DNA of 64,000 nucleotides from Phalacrocorax aristotelis (taxonomy: Eukaryota; Chordata; Aves; Suliformes; Phalacrocoracidae), in the NCBI RefSeq assembly GCF_949628215.1, contig NC_134277.1, positions 55,190,918-55,254,917 on the forward strand, written 5' to 3'. This document shows positions 13,966 to 27,534 of the stretch, in pieces (position 1 is the first letter of the stretch; the number at the start of each line of letters is the position of its first letter). A model generated the notes under the pieces. The model did not search any database. It had not been told where the DNA came from and saw only the letters and a program-made list of their open reading frames with translations. Both the position numbers and the translations under genes were made by a program.

Positions 13966-15562
13966 CCAAAAAGTTGTATTTTTGTAAACCTGACATTTCC
14001 AAAACAGTGCAAGTGAATTAGAATACAGGGGAACACGAGCTTCTAAATACAGGTGACATCAATAAGAATGAAAACATTCTTCCAACCACAAGTTCACAAA
14101 AAGAAACATACAATTTTACAATAAAAAAGGAGTGACATTCTAAAGAAAAAGGAGTGACAATGGTGTGGGTGCCCTATGGCGTATGCAAACCATGCTCCAA
14201 AAGCAATTATAGTCTTCATGCCAGTTTAATCAATGTACACTAAATGAATCAAATCCTACTTTCATTTTTATCCAAGAAACCCTAGCAAGTGGATAAACTT
14301 GGACAAAGGTAGAAATCAGTTCCACAACACCCTTAATCCTTTAGTGAAAGCAATATTATATATTCCCATGCCACATGGATACTATGCTTGGAACTTGTGC
14401 AAGACTCCAAAATGTGCCCATAAACAGAAGACATTCAAGAAAGTCCATACTAAATATTGCCAAACACAATTTTTGCACAACTGTTGCTTTCAGCAAGCCA
14501 AGTCACCTGCACGTCACTGACTTGTATGTAGGGTCCTTCCCATTCATGTATGAAAGCAGAGAGGGTCGTCCTCACTGGTACACTTGGTATTGCAAAAGCC
14601 TTTGCGACTTTGAGATGAAAGGATTGCTTAAGTGGTTTACAGGCTCCGGGTTTACATCAAGCGCAATTTCTCTCTCAGATAAGCCATGTGATTTGTGAGG
14701 TGACTTCAATTCAGAGGCTGCTCCAGTATTTTCTACGGTTTGCTGACTTCCTCCTTGTATTTGAGCAAATTTAGAACTAGGTTTATTCTGAAAAACATAG
14801 CTGGTATTTTTGTTAGCTACAATGGCCAAGTACCAGAGTGTACTAGTGACAGCCTCAGGGTACACTAGCCCTGCTGTTGCTTGGGGTGAACTGATGGAAA
14901 TTCACCTCCAAGAGCAGACCCTTGGGTTTCAAATGAAACAGTCACAAAACATGCTGAGAAATGTGGCAAACGCTTTCAGCTCTTGGGAATTGAAATTTAT
15001 CCCTGTGCTGTGGGCCACCAAAACTCTGAAGTGACTGTGATCTGTTTGATGTCAAGATGGAAATTAAATGGGTTGCAACAGCATGGGCTCTGCATTACGT
15101 GAATTTCCCCCTTTCTTCCCGATCATATTTTTCAGAGATTTTTTTCTTCCTACCCTAGAAGCAACTTCAAGGGTACTATCCATAAGAAGACACCCTGCAC
15201 ATTGCAAGCTTCAGGGCTTAAACAAAAGATCTCTCAGGTGCCAGATGATGCGTTTGAAAGCATTACTGCCCCACTTCTAATGCTTCCACCTGCATAGCTT
15301 AGAGCCACTGTAAAGCGAGCCCGCTGCAAAAGAAAAAGCAATGCCAATTCAGTAAACCCTGCACTGAAGTTGTCTAAGACAATTGATGACTTTGTCCCAC
15401 AACAGATTAACTGGAGAGAACTGGCACAAAGACTTCCCCCAGCTCTGCTGCGCAAGCAGTACAGCACAAAGGAACTAACAAGCAGCTGACAGATGGGAAC
15501 TTCCAGAGCCCTCAAAGCAATTTCCTGAAGTAACCATGTCTCTAGATTTTGATACAATTACA

Positions 15563-15578
15563 TTTATTACGATTTATT
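15563..15578 (-). other. Candidate proximal polyadenylation signals (two AATAAA)
   Basis: Two AATAAA hexamers sit ten bases apart on the minus strand (15573-15578 and 15563-15568), about 3.1 kb past the ITGA9 stop. Downstream sequence is moderately T-rich. They could end a shorter ITGA9 transcript; use is unproven. Confidence 0.4.
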
Positions 15579-18500
15579 ATTAAAAAAAAACCAAACCAGC
15601 AGATCTATAGCACAGCTAATTTCTACACATTCTTGAAGTATATTACATTTTCATAAGATTTTTGGGTTAGAAACTGATTGCAACCAACTGATATTAGTGA
15701 GGTTTCTTTCTTGCTTGGCTTGTTCTGTTGCTTTTTAAGGATTGGAAAGGTGCATCTACAGGATTTTAATACTAAGTACTGGTATGTATCATTGCCAAAT
15801 CTGACTATTCTAACTGGAACCAAGCAAGAGCCACAACGAAATTTGAAAAAAAAATTATGAAGAGTATACATATAAAAACAAAAGCATCTGTGACAACAGA
15901 ACTACTGAATATCTAGCAGTGATGAAACTAAGAATTTATGGATTAGTTCAGGAATATGTCACTAATCTGGCCAACAACTACATTTTCACTGAGTGACAAC
16001 TTGTGCTGGATCAATAGTAGACAATTCAAGTCAGAGATCAAAAAAGTCCAGTGTGGGCTCAATCAAATGGGATTTACTTGTATTTGTTTTTCACTTTAAC
16101 CAAATAAGAAAAACATTTTTGCCTTGAGCCAAAAAGAAAAATTGTCCAACACAACTTGAAATGCTAAATGGGTATTTTAAACTCTTTTCTTCACATACTT
16201 TAAAAAGATGTTTCAAAGGAATAACTAATCTTGATTTTTAAAATATTGTAATAAAGCATTTTTGGCAGAGCTGAAAGTAAATTTTTGTTTAAAAAGTGGA
16301 AATGAGGCATTTCAACTTTTCAAAGGGAATTTACTCCTTTTTTTGGATGGAAACTTTCAAATTCGTTTAAATTCACAAGTAGTTTCCCTTGTCCCCTGAA
16401 TTATTTTTTCAGCAGATTTAATTTTTAATAAATTGGGGGGAGGCTTAGTTTTAGAGTGGGCAGATACTAAAAATTCTTACAGCTAAATAAATGGACTTCT
16501 TTTTTTTCATCAAGTATTTTAAGCAATTTCTTATTCAATCCATAGCTGTGAATCAATCTCATGCACAACTTCTATCTTCAGTCTTAGGTATTTTTCAACA
16601 ACAGAAGAAATAGATATATTACGTTTAAATACCAGCAAAGCAAACTGATGTCAGAACAGTGCAGTCAAAGGCATCAGCCTTTTGGTTTTGCACTCTGACG
16701 AAAAATCTGCAGTCCACTATATGTGGTGTAACAGGATTTCACCTCAGCAGTTTTTTTCAGATTCTGCCTTAAATGATCATTTGTTATACAAAATCTGTCA
16801 AATCACCAATGATTACTCTAAGAAAGATAACTGAATAGGCTAATAGCTTTTCTTGTCAAATGTTGAATCAATACACTTCACCCACTTAAAAAACATCTTC
16901 TGCCTAATGGGTGCAGAAAGTTAAGTTAATAAATATTGATCAATACTGTAGTAATAGCAGGTACTTAATGCTGGGGCGGGGAGGGGTGAAGCTAACAGGA
17001 ATATGGATGTGGTTAATTTTTTAAAATTTGAAGCTGCAGTGAGTTTGGCAAGGAAGAGCAAGAATAAGACCTGTTCTCAAGCAGATTTCTTGCATGTTTT
17101 CTTCATTCAAGTTTCCAAACTTCCAGCAATTCTTTTACCTTACCCTTATGGAAGGAGACATCCTGCAACTATTCGTTCCTGTTTCTCCTTCACTTTCTAC
17201 CACAGAGTTCGACCCTTCTTTCCCTTCCATGGATTTTATACCAACATGACATTTACTTCTTATTTACACAAGGTGCAAAGTACAAGCAGTATCTAAAACC
17301 AAGTCTTACAGAGTTACATTATTTCTGTTCAGAAATCAAAGAGCTTTTTGGAGAAACATGGTTGAATGAATTATAACTAAGTTTCTTCTAATTCAACAAA
17401 TTATTTGCTAACGAATTACCAGCAAACAAAGTGGCAATCTGAGCTCCAGTAACGTCTGCACCTTGACTAAACTTCCTTCTTAATGCTTGAGGAAGGATGA
17501 CATTCAGTACTTGGAACACCCAGACAGGGAAGCTCAAGATCCATTTTAAGCCTTTACATTACATTTTAAGCCTTGCATCTTCTTATCTCGCTTAAAATTA
17601 TCATATAAACAGACTCATGACTCGTATAAAACTCACAAGGCAGGCATAACACTCATAGCTTGTAGGGATTTATCACTTGCTTTGATAGCAACAGATCACA
17701 ATCATTAACAGTAGCTTAACTATCCTTGACATTAATATTAATATGGCTTTATGTATTATTATTTTTTTTCATTCCAAGGAATTTGTCAATGCATAGTGGC
17801 TGGCCCAATTATATCCTTCCGGTATCTCAATTGTACAGTCCTAGACCATTATTGAAGTACTGGAGACTGCAAGAGAAAAATTCCCAAAGGAAAACATTCT
17901 GTGATGCTTGCTTCAGTGAGCCAAAGCAAGCTACAAGTCTTGCTACATGTCACCGAGGAAGCATTTTCATCCTCTCTCATTCAGGACAGTAAAGGACAGA
18001 CTCAGATACAGAACATCACATCTGTGTAATACTTTTGGTTCTTCAGTTTATAAATCAAAAACCAAATTCAAGTCAAAAAAAGACAGAGTGAAAAAACTGG
18101 CTTCTGCCATTCAATGGTCTATATACAGTATTACCAAGCCTTGTGAATTAAGCGTATGATGATTTTAGCTACTTTTATCTGCAAATCTCTCTTTTTTCTC
18201 TTGCATTGAAGTTTAAAAGTACAATAGGATTTATATATACATATATGCATTTCCAAGGATTTAGCCAGATATCAGTGCTTGAGTGAACTATATAACTATT
18301 CAATAGAAACTATAAAACATTGATACAAATATAAAGACATAATCAATATAAAAAGCTTATATTTATAAAAAATATTTTTAGGTAACAGTCTTCCCCTGAG
18401 GGTATACCACGTAGTTGGATTCATAAATATTGCCCTGCACTGCAGCTTGGTTACCAAAGTTCAAAGTTCAGCTCTTAAATGAAGTGTAAATTGCTCCAGT

Positions 18501-18694
18501 CACCTGACATGGCTGCAGTGGTTGCCTCAGGATATGTTCCCTAGCTTGTTGGAGTGATAAAGACACAGCATCAATGGGGTCTCCGAAAAATCTGGAGAAG
18601 ATTCCTTCTTCCACATATGGAAGATACGAGAGCAGGACCTACAGGCTATAGCAACCGCGTGTCACATGACTGGGCTTTTGTTTTTACGAGCAGT

Positions 18695-18793
18695 TCACTG
18701 ATTTTTCTGGACCCAGTCCCAACTATCTTCGGTCTCCTTTCTGCTCTTTTCGGCCTCAATAATTTCTTTGTACCTCCGGCGGAAGAAGCCCAT
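18695..18793 (-). CDS. ITGA9: Integrin alpha-9, exon 28: cytoplasmic tail and stop codon
   Basis: The last coding exon gives 32 residues plus TGA (18695-18697). The tail opens MGFFRRRYKEIIEAEK, the alpha-9 form of the integrin GFFKR motif that clasps the beta tail, and ends TEDSWDWVQKNQ. The family literature ties the alpha-9 tail to paxillin and to spermidine/spermine acetyltransferase, which promote cell migration. The tryptophan-rich end is intact here. Two changes from the human tail as I recall it are N to S and N to T inside the KxRKxED segment. The acceptor is GATTTGCAG, with a branch-point-like TTAAC about 25 bases upstream. The exon starts in phase 0 and continues without a visible break into the 3'UTR. 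Confidence 0.97.
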   Translation of the reverse strand: MGFFRRRYKEIIEAEKSRKETEDSWDWVQKNQ

Positions 18794-20507
18794 CTGCAAA
18801 TCAAGAAGAGGTGACAGCAGTTAAGTAACAGTATCATTAAATTGAAACTTACTTTGTCAGAAAACGGTGTGCAGAAAAATATAGCACAGTTGTTAATATC
18901 TAATTTCTCCTAGTGCTGATCTGGATCATAGCTCCTTGTTTACTTCAACATAAATGAGAACAAACCCAGTCCCAAATCTTCATGAGTACTCTGCTCCTTA
19001 GAGAGGAACTACTCTGATGGAAGAGTCCTTATATGAAACAAGATTAAAAAAAAAGAGCACATAAAATATTTCTAATAAACACAGACCAAAAGAGGCAGAT
19101 ACAGGTTTATTGGTTTCAAATAAAGACTAATGCAAAATTTGGATCCGAACCTAAAGCCAGACTAGAACTTTGGTCCTGAATAAATGCTGCCAGAGTTTTA
19201 TGAACTGTGCTCTCAGTGTCCACGACTGTACAAAACAACAGAGATCAGAGGAATACAGCACACCCACCTCCCAGCATCCAAATTCCAACTATCAGCCTTT
19301 TTTGTAAGAAACCCTCTTCAGAAAAGCCAGCATGGTCTATTGCCTATTGCAGGTGCTCCACCACTGCTCTGGAGAGCTCTGCTGCCATTTCAGCATACCT
19401 GTCTCCAGAAGTATCAGCCCACTGCTGTGCAACCACAGGTACCTCTCTTCCTGCCAGTAATTACGCTACGTTCAGGTCTCAAATTTTCTATTTAAGGATC
19501 ACTTATGTTAAGATGCTTTGGAGGAAACCAACAGCTACAGACTCTTCCTTTTGCTAAATTATTTCCCTTGTCCCGTTGCTACCAGTTGTGTAATCTGCAG
19601 CTCAGAAGGCAAAATACAAGCTTGATCCTACACAACGCAGAGCATCAACAACAACAACTCCACAAACTTTCAACATGCTGCAGGGCTGACAATGACTTTC
19701 ACATATCTTCTTTCCTAAACCATTGTAGTTAGTTAAAGAAATGCAAGCGGTTTTAATTTCAGTTTGGATAAAATCCTCTCATATCTCTGTTTTTATGTCT
19801 TTCAAACAAACAAAAATGATTTTAAGAACAGACTTTGGTAAGCATTCAAGAACAACTCCTTAAACTTAGTGTCCTATTGAGACCACTGAATCAATATTTT
19901 GTTCATCATAATTAAACATTTATGTAACTCCTACCACTCTAAACCTGTTTTCTTGCTCCTGCTGGGTAAAACATCATGTTTTAGACTTCCTTTATCAACC
20001 AGTTATTGCTATCCTTTATTCCCAAATTGGCTATATGTAGGAATATTTTGTGCTATTTTGTGACTACTAAGTTTCTGTTAAGTTGGGCTTTTTAGTTCCA
20101 ATTCTTTAGCAACTTTAATTTTCTTCATGTATATTTTAACTCACAGGGGTCGGAAAGATAAGCTTGTTCAAACTGCTGAGGGTGCTTCTCAGCAGAGCTT
20201 CCTAAAGCCCAGGTCCTTGCCAGTGCCCCCAACTACATCCTGAATTCATGGCAACATGAGACCAGACACACCATCCTCTCACCATCCCTTACTTCCACCA
20301 CTTGGCTTCTGTGGAAAGGACACAGAAGCTGCAGCGTGGTCTAACAAACCCCTTTTTTGGATAACTGTGGACCACAGCCCTGGGGCGTGCTATTAATCTA
20401 GAGATAGGCTGATTGCATAGACGTACATTACACACACACCTACAACCACTTTGTAAACACACAGTAGGTAGACATACGCATAAAAGCCTATGATCTCTGT
20501 GCTCTTC

Positions 20508-20570
20508 CTAGGAAGGTTGGTCTAGATGATCCCTGAGGTCCCTTCCAACCTGTGATTCTGTGATCTCAAT
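20508..20570 (+). mobile_element. CR1 LINE 3'-end fragment with octamer tail
   Basis: The sequence reads GGTTGGTCTAGATGATCCC then TGAGGTCCCTTCCAACC and ends in the CR1 terminal repeat GATTCTGTGATC. This is the canonical 3' tip of an avian CR1 element in plus orientation. It is truncated to about 60 bases. Confidence 0.9.
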
Positions 20571-23500
20571 TTTACAAAGGTCCCATGACCTTCTGGAGGC
20601 CCCCAGAATAACTGGAATTAGACCTCAAAAGTAATTTGTTCACAGTCTTGTGCACAGACTACGAACATACCCTCTTTCCCATCTATCATAAGCAAAGCTT
20701 TATCTGCTGCCCAATACATGTAAATGCATGAATAATGGTGGTTCTCTTCTGAAAAACCATCTCACAAAAGGGACACTGTTGAATTTTGGAGGGCCATGTT
20801 TCCTTGCCTCCTAGCATCTTTCAGAACAGTGCACGCAAGGATTCAGAAAAAGAGAATTAAAGAAGAGTTTCTCTAGTTTCCTATTTTTCAAACTTGCTCT
20901 AGAAGTCAGACCAAGTTTGTTCTTTAGCAGAAAAATATCATTACTAGTAATTTTTGTACTTGTACCTACAAGCTACACCAGTGCAAAGGATGTATTTTGA
21001 GAAGACATCCTCAAGACTGTACCATCATAAAATCCCGGTAAAATTTCACCATTGATGCTGACATACTTCAGCTCAATGGAGATTTGAAGCCAATAGCAAA
21101 AGTTTCCCTGGATTTTCATGCTCTAAAGGGGAGGTCAATTATTTTATTGATAATGAAAAAGGAAAAAAAAAAAGCGTAAGAACCTACTACTCTGTTGTTC
21201 TGCCTCAGTAGGATTAATTGTAGGGACTTATTTTACTCACAGGAATCTGCAGATACTCCTTACATATGCTCAGGGAGCAGACGCGTTGAAGAACTGGGTG
21301 CCATTTTTGTATTACCAGTTTTTATAACAGACCTACATGTTCTGCACATTAGAAAAGAAAATTGCCACAGGACTGTTTCCTAAGATTAACAAGAGAAGTT
21401 CAATTTGTAGCTTTTAAAAACAGGTTTTAAACCCTTAAGGTTTCCATCTTTCATGCAACCACATCCTTGGTACAATAAAATCCTCTCTTGAAGTTATAAT
21501 CAACATTATAGAAAGGCTTTTTAATTTCCTTGAGGGCCAAACAAACAAAACCAAACTCCTTCCCACTGTTATTTTAATAAAAATTGTCTGTTTGTGAACA
21601 TCTGCTTCAGGAATTATCTTTAAAAGTTGGTTATGATAGTTTTGGTATTTTACTATTTTATTACTGAATGTTTTTGTGTAACTTTCCAGTAGGGGAAAAA
21701 AGTGAGGTGAAGACTGTAATAAATATTAATGAAGCATGAAATCCTACATCTAGAGGTGATTCCACTATGAAGCTATATATATTTACTTGCTGTAAATGAT
21801 GTGGATAATCTAAAACTATGTAGAGGACTTAAATTAAGCGCAAGCAAAAAGAGAAACTGGACCTTAAGGATTTTTTTACATTTTTAAAATAGTGGTCAGG
21901 GATTGGCTATATTTCCCATCCCTGAAAGGCAAGGATGTGCTTTGTTATGGGATACTGTTCCTTTGTGTTAACACCACATATTTCCATTTAACATGACAGA
22001 GTCCCTATCATCACCAGAAAGGTGTTTTTTTGGTAACAGTTGTGAGGAAATCACAATGTAGTCATTGTCTCACAAGAGACCGCACAACCCACATATCTAC
22101 CTCCTTACAATAAACAATCTGTTTAAACAATCATTACAAACGACAGCAATATTAACCCACATGGTGAGGGCTGGTAAGTGCCTGTCCCAAGCTGGAGAGA
22201 ACGACTGAATTTAACATACAGTGAGGAGATGCACGGGTAATAAGGAGGAGGACACTTGGACCAAAGCAGGAGAAATGATGCAATGTGGGGCTGAGAATAT
22301 ACTGGCTCTTGAGTCGCTGGGTGGAAGTGACACCAGAAGATCTCTTTTCTGTAGCTAATGCAAATATCTTAAGAGAACTCAGAAAACCCTGTGAGGACAG
22401 CACTGTTGGGACTTAGTCCTGGATTTCAAGCAGGGAGAGGAGGAAAGATCCTCAGCTTTGACAGTATTCCTGGAATACTGTGGTCTCATTTGTGGAATGG
22501 GTGGTTACAGTGGGCCAATGGTCTCCAACCCATGTTTAATGGGCAATGAGTCTCCAATGTCATTCAATTCTCCCTAACCTTGCTTTCCATATGTATAGAC
22601 ATACATGTGTGTGTGTACACTTACAGTTGTATGTATATGGCAAAGGAATACCCAAGTCCAGAGACATGACCCCATCCTGCAATCTGTGAGTTCACACCAC
22701 CGCATCCAAGGAAAGGACTGATGATAATATTTTGATCAGTTAACCTCTGCCTAGGGAAGGCACTCATGACAGGAAGAGCAACATAATTACAGGAGGCAAG
22801 GAGAGAGTACCATGGGAAGCTGAAGGGTTATAATGGAAGAAGTGGCATCAGCCACCAAAGACTGCAGGAAATGAGAAAAGTCAACTACAGTCAGCATTTC
22901 AGAGTTGGGTAAAAATTATTTGGGAAGACCGAGGAGGCCTTCTTGAGTTTTGGCCTTCCAGGTCAGTGTGGCTGGAAGAAAGGTCTCAGGAGCGGGACAC
23001 TGCTCAGCATGCATCATGCTTTACTCTTAACCCTGGCAGACCTTACCAGAGGGGAACTGCTACGCCAAGTGCATCATGTCTTACTTATTTCTTCTGTGTG
23101 CAAACACAGAGGAAAAAGAAGGCCATTGAAGATTTTGAGAATATAGGGATAGTCCTGAAATTCTGGGGCTGACAGTGCCACTCAATGGATTCACACCCCA
23201 CGCCAGGGTAAGGAGAGATCATCTGAATTTTCTGTGAAGCCACAAACTGTCAAGTTTCACATCTGCCATGATAAACCGCAAAGATGTCTGCTTGTAAATC
23301 CAAATAAATTCCGGAATTCCGGCAAAACCAAACAAAATGGAAAGAAAAAGCTGGCCTGGTTTTTACCAGAAGTGACAAAAAATAACCAGACTTTTATGGG
23401 GGTGCTTCAAGTAAGTATTAGAGCTGCCAAAAATAGGTGGCTTAGATTAAAAACCCGCAACCATCCATAGGTTTTACACACATCCTTTAATTTAGTTATT

Positions 23501-25654
23501 CCAGCCCATATACCCTTTTCTAGCATAACCTTACTGCCACCTACAGTATATGCTGAGCAGAAGGCATGTTCCTGGCAAAACTGAATAATAAAGCAACAGA
23601 AAATCTGTGTGACTTGTAAGCTGGGTAATTACACCTGTTACTGTGAAGTTATTTTTTGCCATGCGACAGCACTGTTAAGTCCTCTATACAATCTTGAGAA
23701 TTTACAGTCTCTTTCACTAGCACACACAACTCCCTTCAGCTGTCATCTTAGGTTTAAATCCCTTAAAAATCACAGATAAGTCATATCTAACAACACTCGC
23801 ATAAAACTGCATTCTTCAAGCATTCACTATCTGAAAACTTCAAAGTGATTTCAAAGTGTTGAATTAACATCACAATAAATAAATAATTTTCTTTTTTTCT
23901 GCTGCTATTTTCTCCACATCCAAAGGCTGATCACTGATTTACTGGACTTTATATTTTTCTGAACTCCAAAAATATAAACATTTAGCCAACATTTCCTGCA
24001 GTACTGTTTTGTGGCTATCTCTTTAGGGTGCCAATTATATTTGAAGAGTGACGATATTACAAAATAAAATTTATTCCACAGTTGGGATAAAACAAAGCTG
24101 ATCAGAGGACAAGCAATATCGCTGTCTTTGTTATATTCACCATTGGGTAAACGTCTAAAACATTTTTATCATGCCCAGTGAGGTTTATTCTCCCAATTAG
24201 ATAAAAAGAGAAATAGTTTGAAATGTGGATTTTAGAAGAATTGTTATGTTTTGTATCTTTTTTAAAGTATTCTTCCCCATTAACATCATCCATTAAAAAA
24301 CAAGAAAAAATTTATAAGAACAGTTACACACTGCTGTAAAAAACCGATTATGTATTGAGTTACAGTAGTGTTTTGAGACTATAACTGAGCTAGGAATAGA
24401 GGTTTGTGAACAACAATGTTCAAACAGAATCCAGAACTACATCAGAGACTTTTGCCACTTCTTGAACAAATTTTTCATTAAGTTTCTCTAGTGTATACTG
24501 AGGTACTAAGCTGCACACAAAGAGTATTGATTTTTACCAGTATGGGTCGGCTGACAAATGTTTTCTAATGGAGGTCACTGACCACAGTACAAACCAACAA
24601 GTAAGAAGAAAAGAGCTAAGTAAATACTGATATACGTGTAACTAAGAAATAAAACGAAATTTAGGAACTGCTGAAGAAATCTCCCATTGAATGAGGCTTT
24701 GAAAAGATCCTTTGGGTTCAGTGCCTTAATCACAAGCTGTCTTTCCTCTTTTATACCGTTTCTTCATCTACCGTAAATGCTATCCAGCCATACCTGAGGA
24801 ACAGTCTGGACTACATCATGAATCTTTTACTGCCAGATCTCTTTAATCTAGGCAGAGATCCAAAGTCATTCACCTCGTGGCCTTTCAGAAAGAATTAACT
24901 TACCCTCCTCCTCACCTTCTTGGGTGCATGCCCCTTGGGCACTTGTCCCTTCTCATAAACAGTACCACAGCTAGAAAAATATGCAGCTAATCATGGTTCA
25001 AAGCAGGGCCAGGAACCCCACCCCAAGCAAGATGCTACCAGTCAGCAGAGCAGCAACAGCCCCAATCTCTGCAAAGCAGTGCTGCTGAGATTGGAAGCCT
25101 GGAGACTTTCCCCATGCAGAGGTCGATCACTGGTTAAGTGCATCTCACTCTACTTCTGCCAAGACGACAGGAAAAAATACTTAGCATTTGGGTTCGCATG
25201 GCCCTGAAAAATTCTGGCAAGCCACTAGCTCCAAGAGGATGCACCGTTTACTTCCTCCTAGTTAAAGGACCCTTGCCACAAAACAGAGGAGTTCATGAAC
25301 AGATATTGTGCATCAGTGTTTCCACAGAGGACTGGCAGGCTACCACCACCTGTGTCACCTGTGAGGAAAAGGCTTGTTTGGAGAGCAGTCACATGTCCTG
25401 CCTGGAGCTAAAGGAGAAACTGTATATTTAGAAGGAAGGATGATAGTGTGGCTAAGGTAAGCTCATGAGGACTAACGTGGTCTGGCTTTGATTATTCAGT
25501 CTTTCATTGACTTTTTGAGAGTCAAATTCCCTAACTCTCCTGTAATGTAGGTCCTCATTCACTCAATGAAACACGTACAAGAAAATAAACACATACGCTT
25601 CAAACATAACCATTCCACAAGTGGCTGGTGTGTGTGCATATGTATGCCCAGGAA

Positions 25655-25690
25655 ATATATACTTTGTATATATACTTTGTATATATACAC
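25655..25690. repeat. 13-bp tandem repeat (two full units plus a partial)
   Basis: The unit ATATATACTTTGT is repeated twice exactly and then begins a third copy. It is a small minisatellite in intron 27, directly beside a MIR-like fragment. Confidence 0.9.
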
Positions 25691-25708
25691 AGTGCTATAT
25701 ATACTTAT

Positions 25709-25760
25709 GCAGCTGGGCAACTGAGGCAAAGAGAGGTTCAGCAGCTTGCTCAAAGATAAG
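25709..25760 (-). mobile_element. MIR-like SINE fragment
   Basis: The run AACTGAGGCAAAGAGAGGTT, continuing CAGCAGCTTGCTCAAAG, closely follows the MIR core (AACTGAGGCACAGAGAGGTT...ACTTGCCCAAGG) in reverse orientation. Only about 50 bases are recognisable. Confidence 0.6.
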
Positions 25761-27330
25761 TTCTCTACAAACACTTTGTTTAGCTACTGTGGAAGAATTT
25801 CATACCTAGCATCTGTATCCGATCCCAACGTATTGCAAGAGATAGACAGTGCTATGGCAGAAAAGAATTAGCAATGTACACACAATTCCACTTAATTTTT
25901 AAGTTACTTTCATATAGCCTGGCTAACTGACTTAAGACACTATTGTTGGTACCTAGGGTGAAGATCTGTAGTCCTCCGTAGATTTTAGAAGGAAATTTAT
26001 TTTACATGCTGTAGTAGTAAAACAAGCATAGTTTTTTAAACACACATTTTATTAGGCAGCTACTTTGTAATGGTGAAATAGTAAGAAAAAACTTTAAGTG
26101 GTTTTTTTTTTGCTAAGAACAGTCAGCCTATTCATAAACTTAGCTCAAGCAGTCACTCAATAAACTATTAATTTAACCAAATGCTTTATGCCTATCTCAA
26201 AGGCCAAATTTTTTTTAAAAAGTCACTAAGGTTAGGTACCTCAAAGTAGATACACAATTCAGACTAACAACATGCATGGAAAAGATGCACTTAGGCGTGC
26301 AAAAGATAACTGCACACAGAGATGGACACCGGTACAGACAATCTAATTTCATACTTTGGTTTTTTTATTATAACATGCCTTGCTGTTGTCACTGATGCTA
26401 AGAGTGTCACCCCACTCTAAATACGAAACCCAGTCATCAATAATTTGTTCCTCTAACCACTTGTGCAACTTTTCTCCCAGGAGTTATTTTGGCTTCAGTG
26501 GACCTACTTGCTAATACAGTGAATAAAGCTGGCAGTTCTGGTATCTACCCTTGGAATTTCCTTACCACGTAGGTAAGATCTAGTTTGCCTCAGACAAGAC
26601 TCATTCACCTAGCAGTTGATTCATTTGTGCATACATAATATATTTTGTTAAGGACTTAGTACTTGCAGTACTTTAGAAATGAAGAGAACTCCAGCGACTG
26701 GACTTCTAAAGATCTCTCAGTGCTGAGTTCTGGTAACTTGAGTTTAATGAAAGCATGAACTTCTTGCAGGATGGTAACTGTGTATAGTAACTTGCACGAC
26801 AGATGTTACCAGTATACTTGTAAGTGTAATCAAAAAGAGAATTAGCCAACATTAAAACTTACAAACACTTCTAAACAGTTTAAAGATTTTTTCCTATTGC
26901 AAAATTTTAAGTAGTTTATTTTTTAAAAAGTCATAGAATGAACACAGCCAACACCCAAAGTTCATCTCTGCTTATCAGTCTCAAAAATTAGAAAGAACAC
27001 AATGTCTACTGCAGATATGTCTGGACTAATTACTATATACTGATCTCTTAAATCGCAGCAGGGAATAGGACAGTAATTAGATATATCATTCCTGTAAAGT
27101 GCATTTAATTTAAGACATATCTCAATCCATATTTTCCATTTCCTCTCCAAAGAAAAAAACCTACTGAAATATTTCTGGCTTTGTTTGAAAACCGGAGACT
27201 AAACATTAAAGATTATTTCTGGAATCAATAAAAAGTAGTTTTACAATCATATTTTGATATATTTGACCTGCCAAAAATATTTGAATAAAAGTTGTACTAT
27301 GTCCATAATTATCAGAATAAGTTACTTTCA

Positions 27331-27534
27331 TGGGTTTAGCTGAACCAGGAGGAAATGGCTATGGCTGGTGTAAGTCATAATACAGCATCTCCCACTGTGA
27401 CACCAAGCCTAAAGCGAGAGTTCAAGACTATATAAGTCACATTTTCTCTGTTATTGGCATTTGGGTCTGCGGGATGCTAGCGACTTCCAATAAATACATG
27501 TTGTGTTCCGGCAGCAGAGAACCTTGGAACATCA
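27331..27534 (+). mobile_element. Possible retroviral-type LTR remnant
   Basis: The segment has a TATA box (TATATAAG, 27429-27436) and, 53 bases on, an AATAAA signal at 27489-27494 followed by T/GT-rich DNA. This order and spacing are typical of the U3-R part of an LTR. It can be framed by TG...CA, but I see no matching target-site duplication and no internal viral sequence, so the ends are guesses. It could equally be chance. Confidence 0.25.

Larger units (their letters stand above)
13945..18694 (-). other. ITGA9: ITGA9 3' untranslated region (inferred extent)
   Basis: This is non-coding, AT-rich sequence directly downstream of the ITGA9 stop on the minus strand. I recognise no LINE or SINE in it, and the ORFs are all short. 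The right boundary is certain. The left boundary is inferred from the AATAAA at 13960-13965 followed by T-rich minus-strand sequence. A pair of AATAAA signals at 15563-15578 would instead give a 3.1-kb 3'UTR. Only transcript data can say which end is used. Confidence 0.5.

Noticed and set aside
24912..24966. Lysine-rich 55-base exon-like piece on the minus strand in intron 27 (CGTVYEKGQVPKGHAPKK)
   Set aside because: It has a TTTTTCTAG acceptor and a GTGAGG donor, but joined after exon 27 in phase 0 it hits a stop after five codons. The coding-looking frame has no partner exon.
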